64,000 bases of DNA, taken from contig JAXBDG010000014.1 of the NCBI GenBank assembly GCA_036320915.1, positions 186,001-250,000 of the forward strand, written 5' to 3'. The notes under the pieces were generated by a model. That model was not told the DNA's origin, ran no database searches, and saw only the letters and a list, made by a program, of their open reading frames with translations. Within the stretch, counting starts at the first letter, position 1. Each line of letters begins with the position of its first letter. The position numbers and the translations under genes are program-made. Below are positions 18,677 through 27,721 of this stretch, one piece after another. Source of the DNA: Linnemannia elongata. Taxonomy: Eukaryota > Mortierellomycota > Mortierellomycetes > Mortierellales > Mortierellaceae.

Positions 18677-20437
18677 CTACTCAAATTTAAAGCCAACGTT
18701 GCATTGCAGAGCGGCAGGTCCGGCTCCAAAGGGCCGTCCAAAGGGGATCATATCATTCGACCTCGACTGACTAATCGAGGATCCTGGCCACTCTGTCCTT
18801 CTTAGCCCTCCCAGGATCTGTAAATTGGGCAACGTCATATCGATCCATTTTACTTCTTCGACGCCCAATCGGTGGTCCATATTGTTCACCCTCAGTTTTT
18901 GGAGTGCTTGTAATCCTGAGAGGAGAGCGAGTCCACTGGCAAGGCTCATTTCGAGGCAGTCGGATTGAAAACAAGGGTCAAAATAAACGGGTCCGTCCTT
19001 GGCGTTGTCATCGATGATTAGACTGGAGACGAAACTGTCGTTTCCTAAAGTCAGTTCGCGGAGGCAAGTCAGAGAGCCAAGTTGGGTGTAAACTTTTCGT
19101 TGGAGGGCTCGACTTTCTTCCATAGTTCCGCTGTGGAGGGGTGATGTTCCAGGAGGGATGGGGCGGCCCATAAAATCGATCTGGATATCGGGCCTGGGGA
19201 TCCCTGATATTTGAAGGTTGAGGATTGTGAGTCTTGTACAAGACCAGGGGCTACGGATGCAGTGAGAGGCCAAGAGTGGCGGGAGGGCGTAGGGACGGAA
19301 GACGCGTAGAGATCGGCCATGCTGAAATATGGCTTGGATGTCCCGACTTGAGATTCCGGCACCACCATCAAGGATCAGTTTTCGCAGTCCACGCATGGAT
19401 GCCTTGACGAGTGCACGTCCACAGGCCGGGCGGGGTTGTTGGCCTGTCATGAGTGATAAGATGTTCCACCCTTCTTGGATCCCGTTCCGTTTTCCCAGAC
19501 TGGAGATGATATCAGCCATATCAAAGTCGCGCATCGGGTTATTGTAGTTGAATCCGAGTGGGATGTTGCACTCTTGTCGCAGGTATGTCAGTTCCGTGGT
19601 CCTCTGAGACAAGACATCAAGGATGACTGGGTAGGCAAAGATCCAGGATCGATAGTTTTTCAGCGTAATCAGATCATCGTCGACAGACTCAAGGTTCGGA
19701 CATCCTTGAAGAAACGTCAACAGGACTGCAGGAACAATCATCAGGTCCTTGTCAGCATCGCAACGAGTTGACAGGTTGAATATCCGGAGTTTTGGATGTG
19801 ATCTACTTCCCTCCACGGGCTTTCCTAGAGTCGCAAAGTTGGGGTTGCCCTGCATGCCCCCGCAGAAGGAGGCGCCTAGCGTCAAGGTCTCAAGGTCCGC
19901 CGAAAGGATCTCCAAAAACGTCCTAACGACATTTGGGCTCAACACCTTATCATGCGCCAGCGATAATTCCAACTCCTTCAACCTCGGTAGCGACTCTGCA
20001 ACAGCCAACAACAACCGCTCCCCATCCCCATGCTGCAGACTTGGACTCTGCACCGTCAGAAATCGCAACCCCTCATTCCTCTTCAACACCAAGACCAGCG
20101 AAACAACACTTTGCTCATACCAATACTGTGGCAAGAACGTAAATCTCGTCAGATTACACAGGGCCGGGATATCATGCAAGAGCGCCAAGAAGTGCATATC
20201 GGGCGGTCGAGAACGAATGGTACGAATATGATGACAGTATCGGTGGAGTGCTTGTTGGGTCGCGGGGGTTTTGAAGGTGGTGGCATGGGAGCGACCGGAG
20301 ACATTAAGGGTTTCCCAGAGGTGCGGGGTGTATGCTGTGCGGTATTCGGAGTTGACGCGGACGAGGGGCGAGAGGTCACGTTGGTGCAGGTGGGAGGCGA
20401 TGAGTGCTGACAACTCGGGTAGGAGGATCGAGGCCAT
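18677..20437 (-). CDS. F-box/leucine-rich-repeat-like protein, divergent member
   Basis: The 586-residue protein begins MASILLPELSALIASHLHQR, an F-box-like N-terminus that in this protein type binds Skp1 in SCF ubiquitin ligases. It continues with degenerate leucine-rich repeats (LKELELSLAHDKV, LTILNLQISGI, LRELTLGND) that would select substrates. It has no signal peptide or membrane helix and is intronless. It shares layout with the F-box genes at 22.7-29.6 kb but is only distantly similar; its C-terminal block (GLALLSGLQALQKLRV...DMTLPNLQIL) matches their end region in outline. The stop codon sits in a readthrough-type context with a 61-codon extension behind it. The substrate is unknown. 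Confidence 0.75.
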   Translation of the reverse strand: MASILLPELSALIASHLHQRDLSPLVRVNSEYRTAYTPHLWETLNVSGRSHATTFKTPATQQALHRYCHHIRTIRSRPPDMHFLALLHDIPALCNLTRFTFLPQYWYEQSVVSLVLVLKRNEGLRFLTVQSPSLQHGDGERLLLAVAESLPRLKELELSLAHDKVLSPNVVRTFLEILSADLETLTLGASFCGGMQGNPNFATLGKPVEGSRSHPKLRIFNLSTRCDADKDLMIVPAVLLTFLQGCPNLESVDDDLITLKNYRSWIFAYPVILDVLSQRTTELTYLRQECNIPLGFNYNNPMRDFDMADIISSLGKRNGIQEGWNILSLMTGQQPRPACGRALVKASMRGLRKLILDGGAGISSRDIQAIFQHGRSLRVFRPYALPPLLASHCIRSPWSCTRLTILNLQISGIPRPDIQIDFMGRPIPPGTSPLHSGTMEESRALQRKVYTQLGSLTCLRELTLGNDSFVSSLIIDDNAKDGPVYFDPCFQSDCLEMSLASGLALLSGLQALQKLRVNNMDHRLGVEEVKWIDMTLPNLQILGGLRRTEWPGSSISQSRSNDMIPFGRPFGAGPAALQCNVGFKFE

Positions 20438-21308
20438 GGTTTTTGGTAATTAGAAGGTTAGGAACGAATGGGTGAATGAGTAATGGGGAAAGAAACGAAA
20501 AAAAAGTGGTGTTCACTTTGATTTTTGATTTATCCGCTTCATAAAGCAACAAACAAGTATCGAAAGGTGGGGAACGGGGTCGATCGCTCGGGCATTGCTG
20601 CCATTTGATAGAGGGCAAACATGGCCCATGCGCACTCTGCCAGTCTGCTCAGTAAAAGAAACAAGAGGTCCCTTTGTTGGAATACCCCGCGTTTTCTTAT
20701 TCCCTCGTGGGAAAAAAAAGAGGAGGAAGAAGGGTGTCCCATACGACCCTGGCGCCTGTCATTTTACTCATGTTACCTTACTCCGACATGTCAGAATGAG
20801 ACCCCACATTCGTGGCATTCACAAGGAAATCATGTTGACTTTTAGCGGAAATAATAATTTTTTTTTTCATTTTCAACATTATGTTGTGATCAATCGTCTT
20901 AGACGCGTCGGCACGTCCCGATGTTCTTATCAGTAAAGAGTCCAGGAATTGAAACCATCAGCTTATCGTCCTTTTGGAACATCAGTTACCCATCACCACT
21001 TTTAACGTTATCCGGAACCTTTCCAACAGTCTGATCAACGTTTTTTTTTTTGTCTAGGAGAAAATTTGTGGCTTGCTCTCTAGTAGTGCCACCTTTTCTA
21101 CTTTTTGATACCAACAACGAACGACCCAAAGCTCACACCTTGACCGCAACCAACCTCACTAAGAATCAGGAGCAACCCTCAACATCGTCTTACACCGTCA
21201 TCCACAGGAATCAATCAGCAAAACGAGACACACGAGTCAGTCGACCCACAGCCATAAACAACCCAGAGCCTTCTACATCACACACCAAAACCCGGACAGA
21301 CAATCACA
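20438..21308. other. Divergent intergenic region
   Basis: It lies between the F-box gene (minus) and the oxygenase gene (plus) and presumably carries both promoters. A- and T-runs are present; no gene was recognised. Confidence 0.4.
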
Positions 21309-22479
21309 ATGGCCCGTCCATCCTGTAACGACGACGAAGGAATGAACAATGACGAGCAAGAATCCTTCTTGGAATGGCCCCGCCTCTCTTCCCCCTCATT
21401 TTCATCCTCCCGCCCAGCTCCCCGGTGGACAACAATCCTCGGTCCTTGCCAAGTCCTTGTCTTCCCAAACTTCCTTTCCATCCCTGACACCCGCGCCCTC
21501 ACAGACTACCTCCTTCAAGAAATGAAACTCCAAATCGACGATAAGCTTGACCCGACAAAGCCACGGCCCGTCAAGATCCCTCGCCCAGGTTATGCGTTCC
21601 GAGATAATGACAGGATCCAATTTGATTCACCAGAGTTTGCGAGTATGGTTTGGAATAAGTGTGGGTTGAGGGATAGGTGGAAGGAGCTTTGGGAGCATCC
21701 GAAGTATGGGCTTGAGACTGTTCAGGGTCAGAGTATCGTAGGTGTTTTTTTGATCATCTTTTTTGTGTGTTACAACATTTGAGATGATAGATAGGGAAGA
21801 CGACAAGATCAATTGAGTGCAACTTTCTAATTAATGTCCGCTTGATCTGTCTTCAATCCTGGTTCACGCTAATTGCTTTGCTCAACAACTCTAACCAACC
21901 CAACAACGGCATGGGACACGACATGTGCAGACATCGGGAACAAGGAACAACAAAAGGATCCGCCACGCCGTAGGTCTAAGCCGCAACATCAGGATGTACA
22001 GATACCAGCAAGGCCAATCTTTCGGAGCACACTATGACGAATCCGTGATCGAAAAGGACGACGCAGGCAACGATGTCGTTTCTGAATACACTGTCCTTAT
22101 ATACCTTAATGGCGAGCGTGATTCGGACCTAATGGGGGGCGAAACAGTATTTTATCCAAAGGGCAAGAAGCCCATCCCGACTTCTGGCGTCATTGCACCA
22201 ACAAGGGGAGGTGGCGGTGGTAAGAAAGGAGGTGGAGCTAAGACTTCGGGGAACGGAAATGCAGCAGCAGCAGCAGGAGCACCAGGAACAGGAACAGGAG
22301 GGGCAGCAGGAGAGTCAGGACTGAGTTACACGCTGCCGAATGGCGGAGTTGCTGTGAAGCCTGAAAGGGGGCTGTTGTTGGTACACAAGCATGGAGATGA
22401 ATGCATGTTGCACGAGGCGTTGATAGTCCAGCGTGGGTTCAAGTATGTCCTGCGTACCGACGTTGTCTATGAGCCATAA
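21309..22479 (+). CDS. 2-oxoglutarate/Fe(II) oxygenase, prolyl-4-hydroxylase-like
   Basis: Exon 1 is 21309-21737 and exon 2 is 21931-22479; the phase-0 intron runs from GTAGGT to GTGCAG. The product has 325 residues. The double-stranded beta-helix signature is complete: FGAHYDES gives the iron ligands H177 and D179, GGETVFYP is the usual following strand, and the C-terminus supplies the distal ligand H304 (CMLHEA) and the 2-oxoglutarate-binding K314 (GFKYVLRTDVVY). Such enzymes hydroxylate proteins or small substrates using O2. No signal peptide is present, so action in the cytosol or nucleus is likely. A Gly/Ala-rich insert (about residues 230-270) interrupts the catalytic core, which is unusual. 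The substrate is unknown. Confidence 0.85.
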
Positions 22480-22689
22480 TAAATAAATTGGTATTATTGT
22501 AAAAAACCCCTGTCTCGGAATCATAGGAAGAGGGTCATTGGACACGCTGGAGTATTATTTTGAAGCGAGATTATGTTCTACGGCAGAGCGATATGTTTAT
22601 TTAGGGTACGTAACACTAGCAGCAGTATGAGGAGTGAAGGTGTAAAAGAAGACAGAAAATGACAGGCGGAGAGCAAGACGCTAGAAAAA

Positions 22690-24678
22690 TCAACTACGAC
22701 GCTCATTATGGAGCGATTCGAACGATTCATTCAATCGCGGAGGACGACCTAACCATCTAAAAACATCATTAAAACCACTACGTAGAGGAAAAATAGGTGT
22801 AAAATCCAGAGTCGGCCAATGCTTGCGCATCCATTCAGCTTCTTCCAGCCCCACTGTCACCTTGGTTTCATCAGTCGCCGACACTGATCCATTAAATTTC
22901 CTCAACTTTGCCAACCCAGCCAAATGATGCAGGTATCCTGGTCGTCCAGTTCTTTCATCGCCAAGGCTGAGCATGGCAGGAAAGGTGTTGAGCCTAATGT
23001 CTTTCGACAACGGGGGTGAACCCTTCAAATTGTAGAACGCCACTCCCAACCAAAGGTCCTCTACTTGCACCAGCGTTCCGATTTGGCGATAGAGTTTTTC
23101 CAATTGTTCAAATTGCGAATTCTCCGCTGCTGACAGTGCTATTGGAGGTAGTCGCTTGTAGTAAGGTTCTACGCCGAGGTGCCGATACAGTGGTTCGTCT
23201 GGAATGCAAATGGTGAGGTATAGTGTCCGCATGCGTATACATCTCCATGGGAACTCGATTGCGTCCTCCAAATCAATACACAATGCATGTCGCTCGCCCG
23301 ACCACCGAATCGTCAACTCTTGAAGACCTCGGCATTCCACTAGAAGTGTTCGGATCGCTTTGGAGTTGACATTGTGACATCCGCCCAGGAACAGTACCTG
23401 CAGAGTGATAGAATGTCTCTTGAAGAGCGACACGACATCCAGTCCGGGGATAGTGAAGGGGGTCTCGTCACAAAGGAGGCGCCTGACTTGTTGCGGAGAT
23501 AACAGGTTCATGATCCTTAACATCATCTCACCGTCCACAGGATCATCACTATAGTCCCGACAAGTCAATTTGTTCAAGGCTGGACAGGCCTCGACAATCG
23601 CAGCTGCAAGTTGGTGTGCATCCTGGGTCTCGCTCATGTCGGGCAGCCCAAAGTCGAGTAGGTTCGGACAATGTTGTAGGATCGATATGAGTTCAGCCTC
23701 CGGAATGAATTCCTCCACCTCCTTGAGATTGAGACTCGTCAAATACTGCAATGGTCCCTGTCGCCGGGGCGTCGTCGTCAAGCGGCAATCCTCATCCCCC
23801 CTCTCCCAAGAAAGCAATTCTCCTGGCTCAAGTCGACAATATTCCTCCGTATAATAAGACGACCACTGAGATATATCGTCCTCCTGTAGCTCCAAACTCA
23901 AGCTGCGCAAAGAAGGTGGACAGCTGAAAAAGATCGTCGGTCCTACCCGAGCAAACGTGGGACTTTTCCAGACTGTTGCCGCAAGGGAGACTTCTTGCAA
24001 CTTGCCCAAACAAAATATCGACGTGGCGACAAGGCGAAGATCCCGAACATCCTTGAACGCAAGTCCGGAAATGGTGACGTGTGTAAGGTGTGGGTTGAGG
24101 TGCAAAATCCAGCATATATAGGCGGCACTGGCTTTCGGGTCTTTAGCGCTGCGTAGACAGTAGGGACAGGGCATTACCCCAGGAATATAGGTAGTGTCGA
24201 TTTCGAGCCTTGTCAGGAGAGTCATTGGTGGGATGGGCAAAACGAGACATGTGTGCGGGCCTGGCGGCGCAAGCCAAGGTGGCCGCGAGAGGTGCTGTTG
24301 ACGATTTTGGTGTTGTGCGGATGCTCCTTGAGAGGCGAGATCCTGGAAAGCGAAAATGCAGTTGGTGTAATAGACAACATCGTTAAGATTGAGGATAAGT
24401 TCGCGGACAAGGTGGACGTTCTTGGAGAGCGCACGGATCACATCGACCGAGCGGAAGATCGAGTCGACTGGGGCGGGTATCGGGTCTTCAAAGTCAGGGT
24501 GGTGGTTTCGTGATGTGTCGCAGTCAGCAAGCACGCTGTGGTAGTGTGCGGGGGTGCAGATCTGATGCAGTTGGCGATTAGTCTGCATCAGTCTCGAGAT
24601 CTCCTTGCGGTTGAGGTATGTCGTCAGTATCGCGACGAGTTCAGGGATGTCGAAGAATCGTTGTGTCGCCCTTTCCAT
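22690..24678 (-). CDS. F-box/leucine-rich-repeat-like protein, cluster member A
   Basis: The 662-residue protein is read from the ATG at 24678; the frame is open further upstream, but that stretch looks like leader sequence. The N-terminus MERATQRFFDIPELVAILTT, then LNRKEISRLMQTNRQLH, is an F-box-like motif, as in SCF ubiquitin-ligase adaptors. Irregular leucine-rich repeats follow (LRSLSLELQED, LTSLNLKEVEE, LQVLFLGGCHNV, LQELTIRWSG), and it ends with the family's block LSLGDERTGRPGYLHHLAGL. The gene is intronless. It is closely related to member B at 25.2 kb (same order and length, long near-identical DNA runs). The family appears expanded by tandem duplication. The target proteins are unknown. 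Confidence 0.8.
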   Translation of the reverse strand: MERATQRFFDIPELVAILTTYLNRKEISRLMQTNRQLHQICTPAHYHSVLADCDTSRNHHPDFEDPIPAPVDSIFRSVDVIRALSKNVHLVRELILNLNDVVYYTNCIFAFQDLASQGASAQHQNRQQHLSRPPWLAPPGPHTCLVLPIPPMTLLTRLEIDTTYIPGVMPCPYCLRSAKDPKASAAYICWILHLNPHLTHVTISGLAFKDVRDLRLVATSIFCLGKLQEVSLAATVWKSPTFARVGPTIFFSCPPSLRSLSLELQEDDISQWSSYYTEEYCRLEPGELLSWERGDEDCRLTTTPRRQGPLQYLTSLNLKEVEEFIPEAELISILQHCPNLLDFGLPDMSETQDAHQLAAAIVEACPALNKLTCRDYSDDPVDGEMMLRIMNLLSPQQVRRLLCDETPFTIPGLDVVSLFKRHSITLQVLFLGGCHNVNSKAIRTLLVECRGLQELTIRWSGERHALCIDLEDAIEFPWRCIRMRTLYLTICIPDEPLYRHLGVEPYYKRLPPIALSAAENSQFEQLEKLYRQIGTLVQVEDLWLGVAFYNLKGSPPLSKDIRLNTFPAMLSLGDERTGRPGYLHHLAGLAKLRKFNGSVSATDETKVTVGLEEAEWMRKHWPTLDFTPIFPLRSGFNDVFRWLGRPPRLNESFESLHNERRS

Positions 24679-24864
24679 GCTGGTGCTCTTGTTGCGATGC
24701 CGGTTCCGGGATTCTTGGGTTGGTTGAATGTATATGAGCGAGGGATTATTAACAAAAAGGTTTGAAGTTCTTCCGGTATAGCCAGAAGTTAGTGGCTGGG
24801 AGAGGTTGTAAGAGGGGGATAGGGAGAATGGCCCACATCTCAAGTGGGATGTCCCACTCTAGAG

Positions 24865-24930
24865 AGAGGGTTTGGACCTCCTTGAAAGAGGGTTTGGACC
24901 CCTTTGAAAGAGGGTTTGGACCTCTTTGAA
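24865..24930. repeat. Three tandem 22-bp repeats between F-box genes
   Basis: The unit AGAGGGTTTGGACCTCCTTG plus AA occurs three times with single-base changes, just upstream of member A and downstream of member B. Confidence 0.85.
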
Positions 24931-25171
24931 AGAGGTACAGGACCGCTTGTCAGAGGAGGACAGGACCGCATACCAGAAGGGGAAAGGATTGCTTTGTGTG
25001 ACTGGGAAAAATTTATTCATCTCAAATGAGGTCGACAGAAAAACAGAAAGCTTGGAATGTATCAGCTTCATCATCTCAAACTACAGCAGGCCTGACTGAA
25101 AAACGATAATATAAACATATACGGGCTAAACAAAAGAAAAAAAGTAAAAAAGGAAAAAAAAGAAAAAGGAT

Positions 25172-27094
25172 TCAAGACGCGCCACACATGGCTAAGGCGG
25201 TTTTTGCTTTCTTCCGCTGGGCCTGTAACCACTTGAAGGCAACCGGGATGTCGCGGAACAACGGTGGAACGAACGCTGCCTTTCGTAAAGCCGGCCAATT
25301 CTCGTGCATCCACGCCGTTTCCGCCCGTCCCACTGTCACCATGGCTTCGTCTGTTAGTGCAGAGACTGAACCCAGTAACACTCGCAACCTTTTCAACCCG
25401 GCCAAGTGGTGCAAATATCCTGGACGCCCAGTTGTTGAATCGCCAAGGCTCAGTATTCCAGGAAACGTGTAGAATCCAACATCTGCAATCGGCAGAGCTT
25501 GACCATCAGAGTCAAGAAAGACAGCTCCCAAGTCCAGCCTCTCGACATCCTTCAACATCCCAATGTACCTGTAGAGTGTCTCCAGTTGTCCCAACTGCTC
25601 CTTTTCGGCTGTCGACAGTATTATTGGGGCTGGTCGTGAGAAGTAAGGTTTCACGCCAGAGTGTCGATGCAGTGGAGCTTCTGGGACGCCGACAGTAAGC
25701 ATCAACTGCCTCATCCTTGTACAGGCCCACGGGAACTCGATTGCATCCTCCAAAGTAATCCTATGTCCTGATTGACCTACCCGACGCATCTCCAGAACCT
25801 CGAGAGCCCGACACTCGACCAAAAAGACCTGGATGGCCTTGGAGTCAAAGTTATCACAACCGCCTAGTGAAAGACTCTGCAGAGTGCTTGAGTGCCTGCG
25901 AAAAAGAGATCCTGCGTCCAGTCCGGGGATTATGAATGACACATCATCACAACCGTAACGCCTGATTTGTTGCGAGGGTAACCGGTCCATGATCTGCAGC
26001 GTCAGCGTGCCGTCCGCCACGCCCTCACCATATTTCTTGAAGGTCACGTCACCCAATGCTGGGCAGGATTCAGCGATTGCTGTTGCAAGGTTGCTCGAAT
26101 CTATGATTTCCTCCATTCTGGGCAAACCAAGGTCGCAAAGGTTCGGGCAATGTTGCAGCATTGACAGAAGATCGGTCTCTGAGACATCCTCCTGCACCGC
26201 CCTCATATCGAGGTTCTTCAAGTGGACCAATGGTTCTTGTTGTCGAGGCGTTGTCGTCAGACCGCACTCCTCGTCCGTTTTCTCCCATATCTTCGACTCT
26301 CCTGGATCCAAGACGCCGTAATCATCTTCGTATTCGCCATCCTGATCGTAGTACTCGTACAATTCGATATCCAAGGACTGTAAAGAGTGTGGGCAGCTGA
26401 AAAACACAGTAGGTGCGAGTGGGTGTTCGACGGATGTCCAGTATGAAGCTGAAAGAGAGAGTTCCTGCAACCTTTTCAGACCAAAGATCGACGTAGTGAA
26501 TAAAACAACATCGCGGTCGTCCTTGAAGTTGAATCCTTTGAGGACGACCCATTGAAGGTGAGAGCTGAGCTGAAGTATCCAGCAGACTTGGGTGGAAGTG
26601 GCCCTTGGATCATGATAGCTCGGAAGAGAATAAGGACATGCCTCGAGACTTTCGTATGTTAACGTGCGCTCGATGTCGATGTCAATCTTAGTTAGAAGAG
26701 ACATTGGCGGAATTGGCAGGATTGGGCAGAGATGGGGGTCTGGTGGTGCCAGCCATAATGGTCGTGAGGGAGGTTGTTCTGCTGTTTCCGTGATACGATC
26801 CTGATAGACGAGAATGCAGTTGACGTAATAAATAAGATCAACTAGCCTTAGGTCGAGTTCTCGCACATGATGGACATTTTTGGAGAGTGCAAGAATGGGT
26901 TCAGCATTGCAGAGGATATTGTTTTTACCGGGTTGGTAGGTGGCAGGGATGTGGCGATAGTGCGCTGGGGTGCACAGTTCCTGCAATTGTCGACTTGTCT
27001 GCATCAGTCTCGAGATCTCCTTGCGGTTGAGGTATGTCGTCAGTGTGGCAACGAGCTCAGGGATGGCGAAGAGTCGTTGTGTCGCAGGTTTCAT
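25172..27094 (-). CDS. F-box/leucine-rich-repeat-like protein, cluster member B
   Basis: The 640-residue protein is read from the ATG at 27094. Its start MKPATQRLFAIPELVATLTT and the following LNRKEISRLMQTSRQLQ are nearly the same as in member A, marking the F-box-like Skp1-binding region. Degenerate LRRs follow (LQELSLSASYW, LKNLDMRAVQED, LQSLSLGGCDNF, LEVLEMRRVG) and the family block LSLGDSTTGRPGYLHHLAGL. It is intronless, with no targeting signal. Around 27000 a run of 47 or more bases is identical to member A (24580), more conserved than the flanks, suggesting recent duplication or gene conversion. It is intact, unlike member C just upstream. Confidence 0.8.
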   Translation of the reverse strand: MKPATQRLFAIPELVATLTTYLNRKEISRLMQTSRQLQELCTPAHYRHIPATYQPGKNNILCNAEPILALSKNVHHVRELDLRLVDLIYYVNCILVYQDRITETAEQPPSRPLWLAPPDPHLCPILPIPPMSLLTKIDIDIERTLTYESLEACPYSLPSYHDPRATSTQVCWILQLSSHLQWVVLKGFNFKDDRDVVLFTTSIFGLKRLQELSLSASYWTSVEHPLAPTVFFSCPHSLQSLDIELYEYYDQDGEYEDDYGVLDPGESKIWEKTDEECGLTTTPRQQEPLVHLKNLDMRAVQEDVSETDLLSMLQHCPNLCDLGLPRMEEIIDSSNLATAIAESCPALGDVTFKKYGEGVADGTLTLQIMDRLPSQQIRRYGCDDVSFIIPGLDAGSLFRRHSSTLQSLSLGGCDNFDSKAIQVFLVECRALEVLEMRRVGQSGHRITLEDAIEFPWACTRMRQLMLTVGVPEAPLHRHSGVKPYFSRPAPIILSTAEKEQLGQLETLYRYIGMLKDVERLDLGAVFLDSDGQALPIADVGFYTFPGILSLGDSTTGRPGYLHHLAGLKRLRVLLGSVSALTDEAMVTVGRAETAWMHENWPALRKAAFVPPLFRDIPVAFKWLQAQRKKAKTALAMCGAS

Positions 27095-27721
27095 GGTGGT
27101 GCTGTTGTTGCGTGCTGATTGCTGAATTACTGGGTTGGTGGAATGAATGTGAATGAGAGTGGAGAGGGATGAACAAACGTGAAGTGAGTTAAGAAGGTGG
27201 CTTAGATCCAAGTTTGAAGTTATGTCATTTCTGGCACAGTTCTATCCTCAAATGGTTAGTGAATGAGAGAATGTTTGGTAGGGAAGCCATTAGACTTTTA
27301 ATGCTATGAATAATAACGTATTTTTTTTAACACGAATATTAACTCATTGTGATGTCTTGTCCGCAACGCGTTTTCTACTGTGTTTCACGAAGCAAAACTG
27401 TCGGGTCCTGATCAAGCGCCACCAAAAAAAAAAAAAAAAAAGTAAGGGAAATTAACGCGCTTTCATAAGTCAGGTTTCAACCTCATCATGATCCTACTTG
27501 CTTCCTCCAGTGCTCATATTTTCTCCTAGCTTTCCCTCCGCCGGTGCGTCGCCATCACACCACAACAAACAAGAGCACCTATAAAACGTATTTTCTTCAA
27601 ATTACAAGTGTTTTTCTTGAATGCATTCATGTTGCTGTTCAAAGGCAAGACCAAAAAACAGCAGAACTGCAAAAAACATGAAAACTACAACTAAAAACGA
27701 AGGCGAGCAAGAAGCTAAGTA

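Noticed and set aside
24679..24843. Upstream in-frame extension of F-box member A
   Set aside because: The paralogue starts at the equivalent ATG (27094), and the extra 55 codons lack similarity between the two genes.
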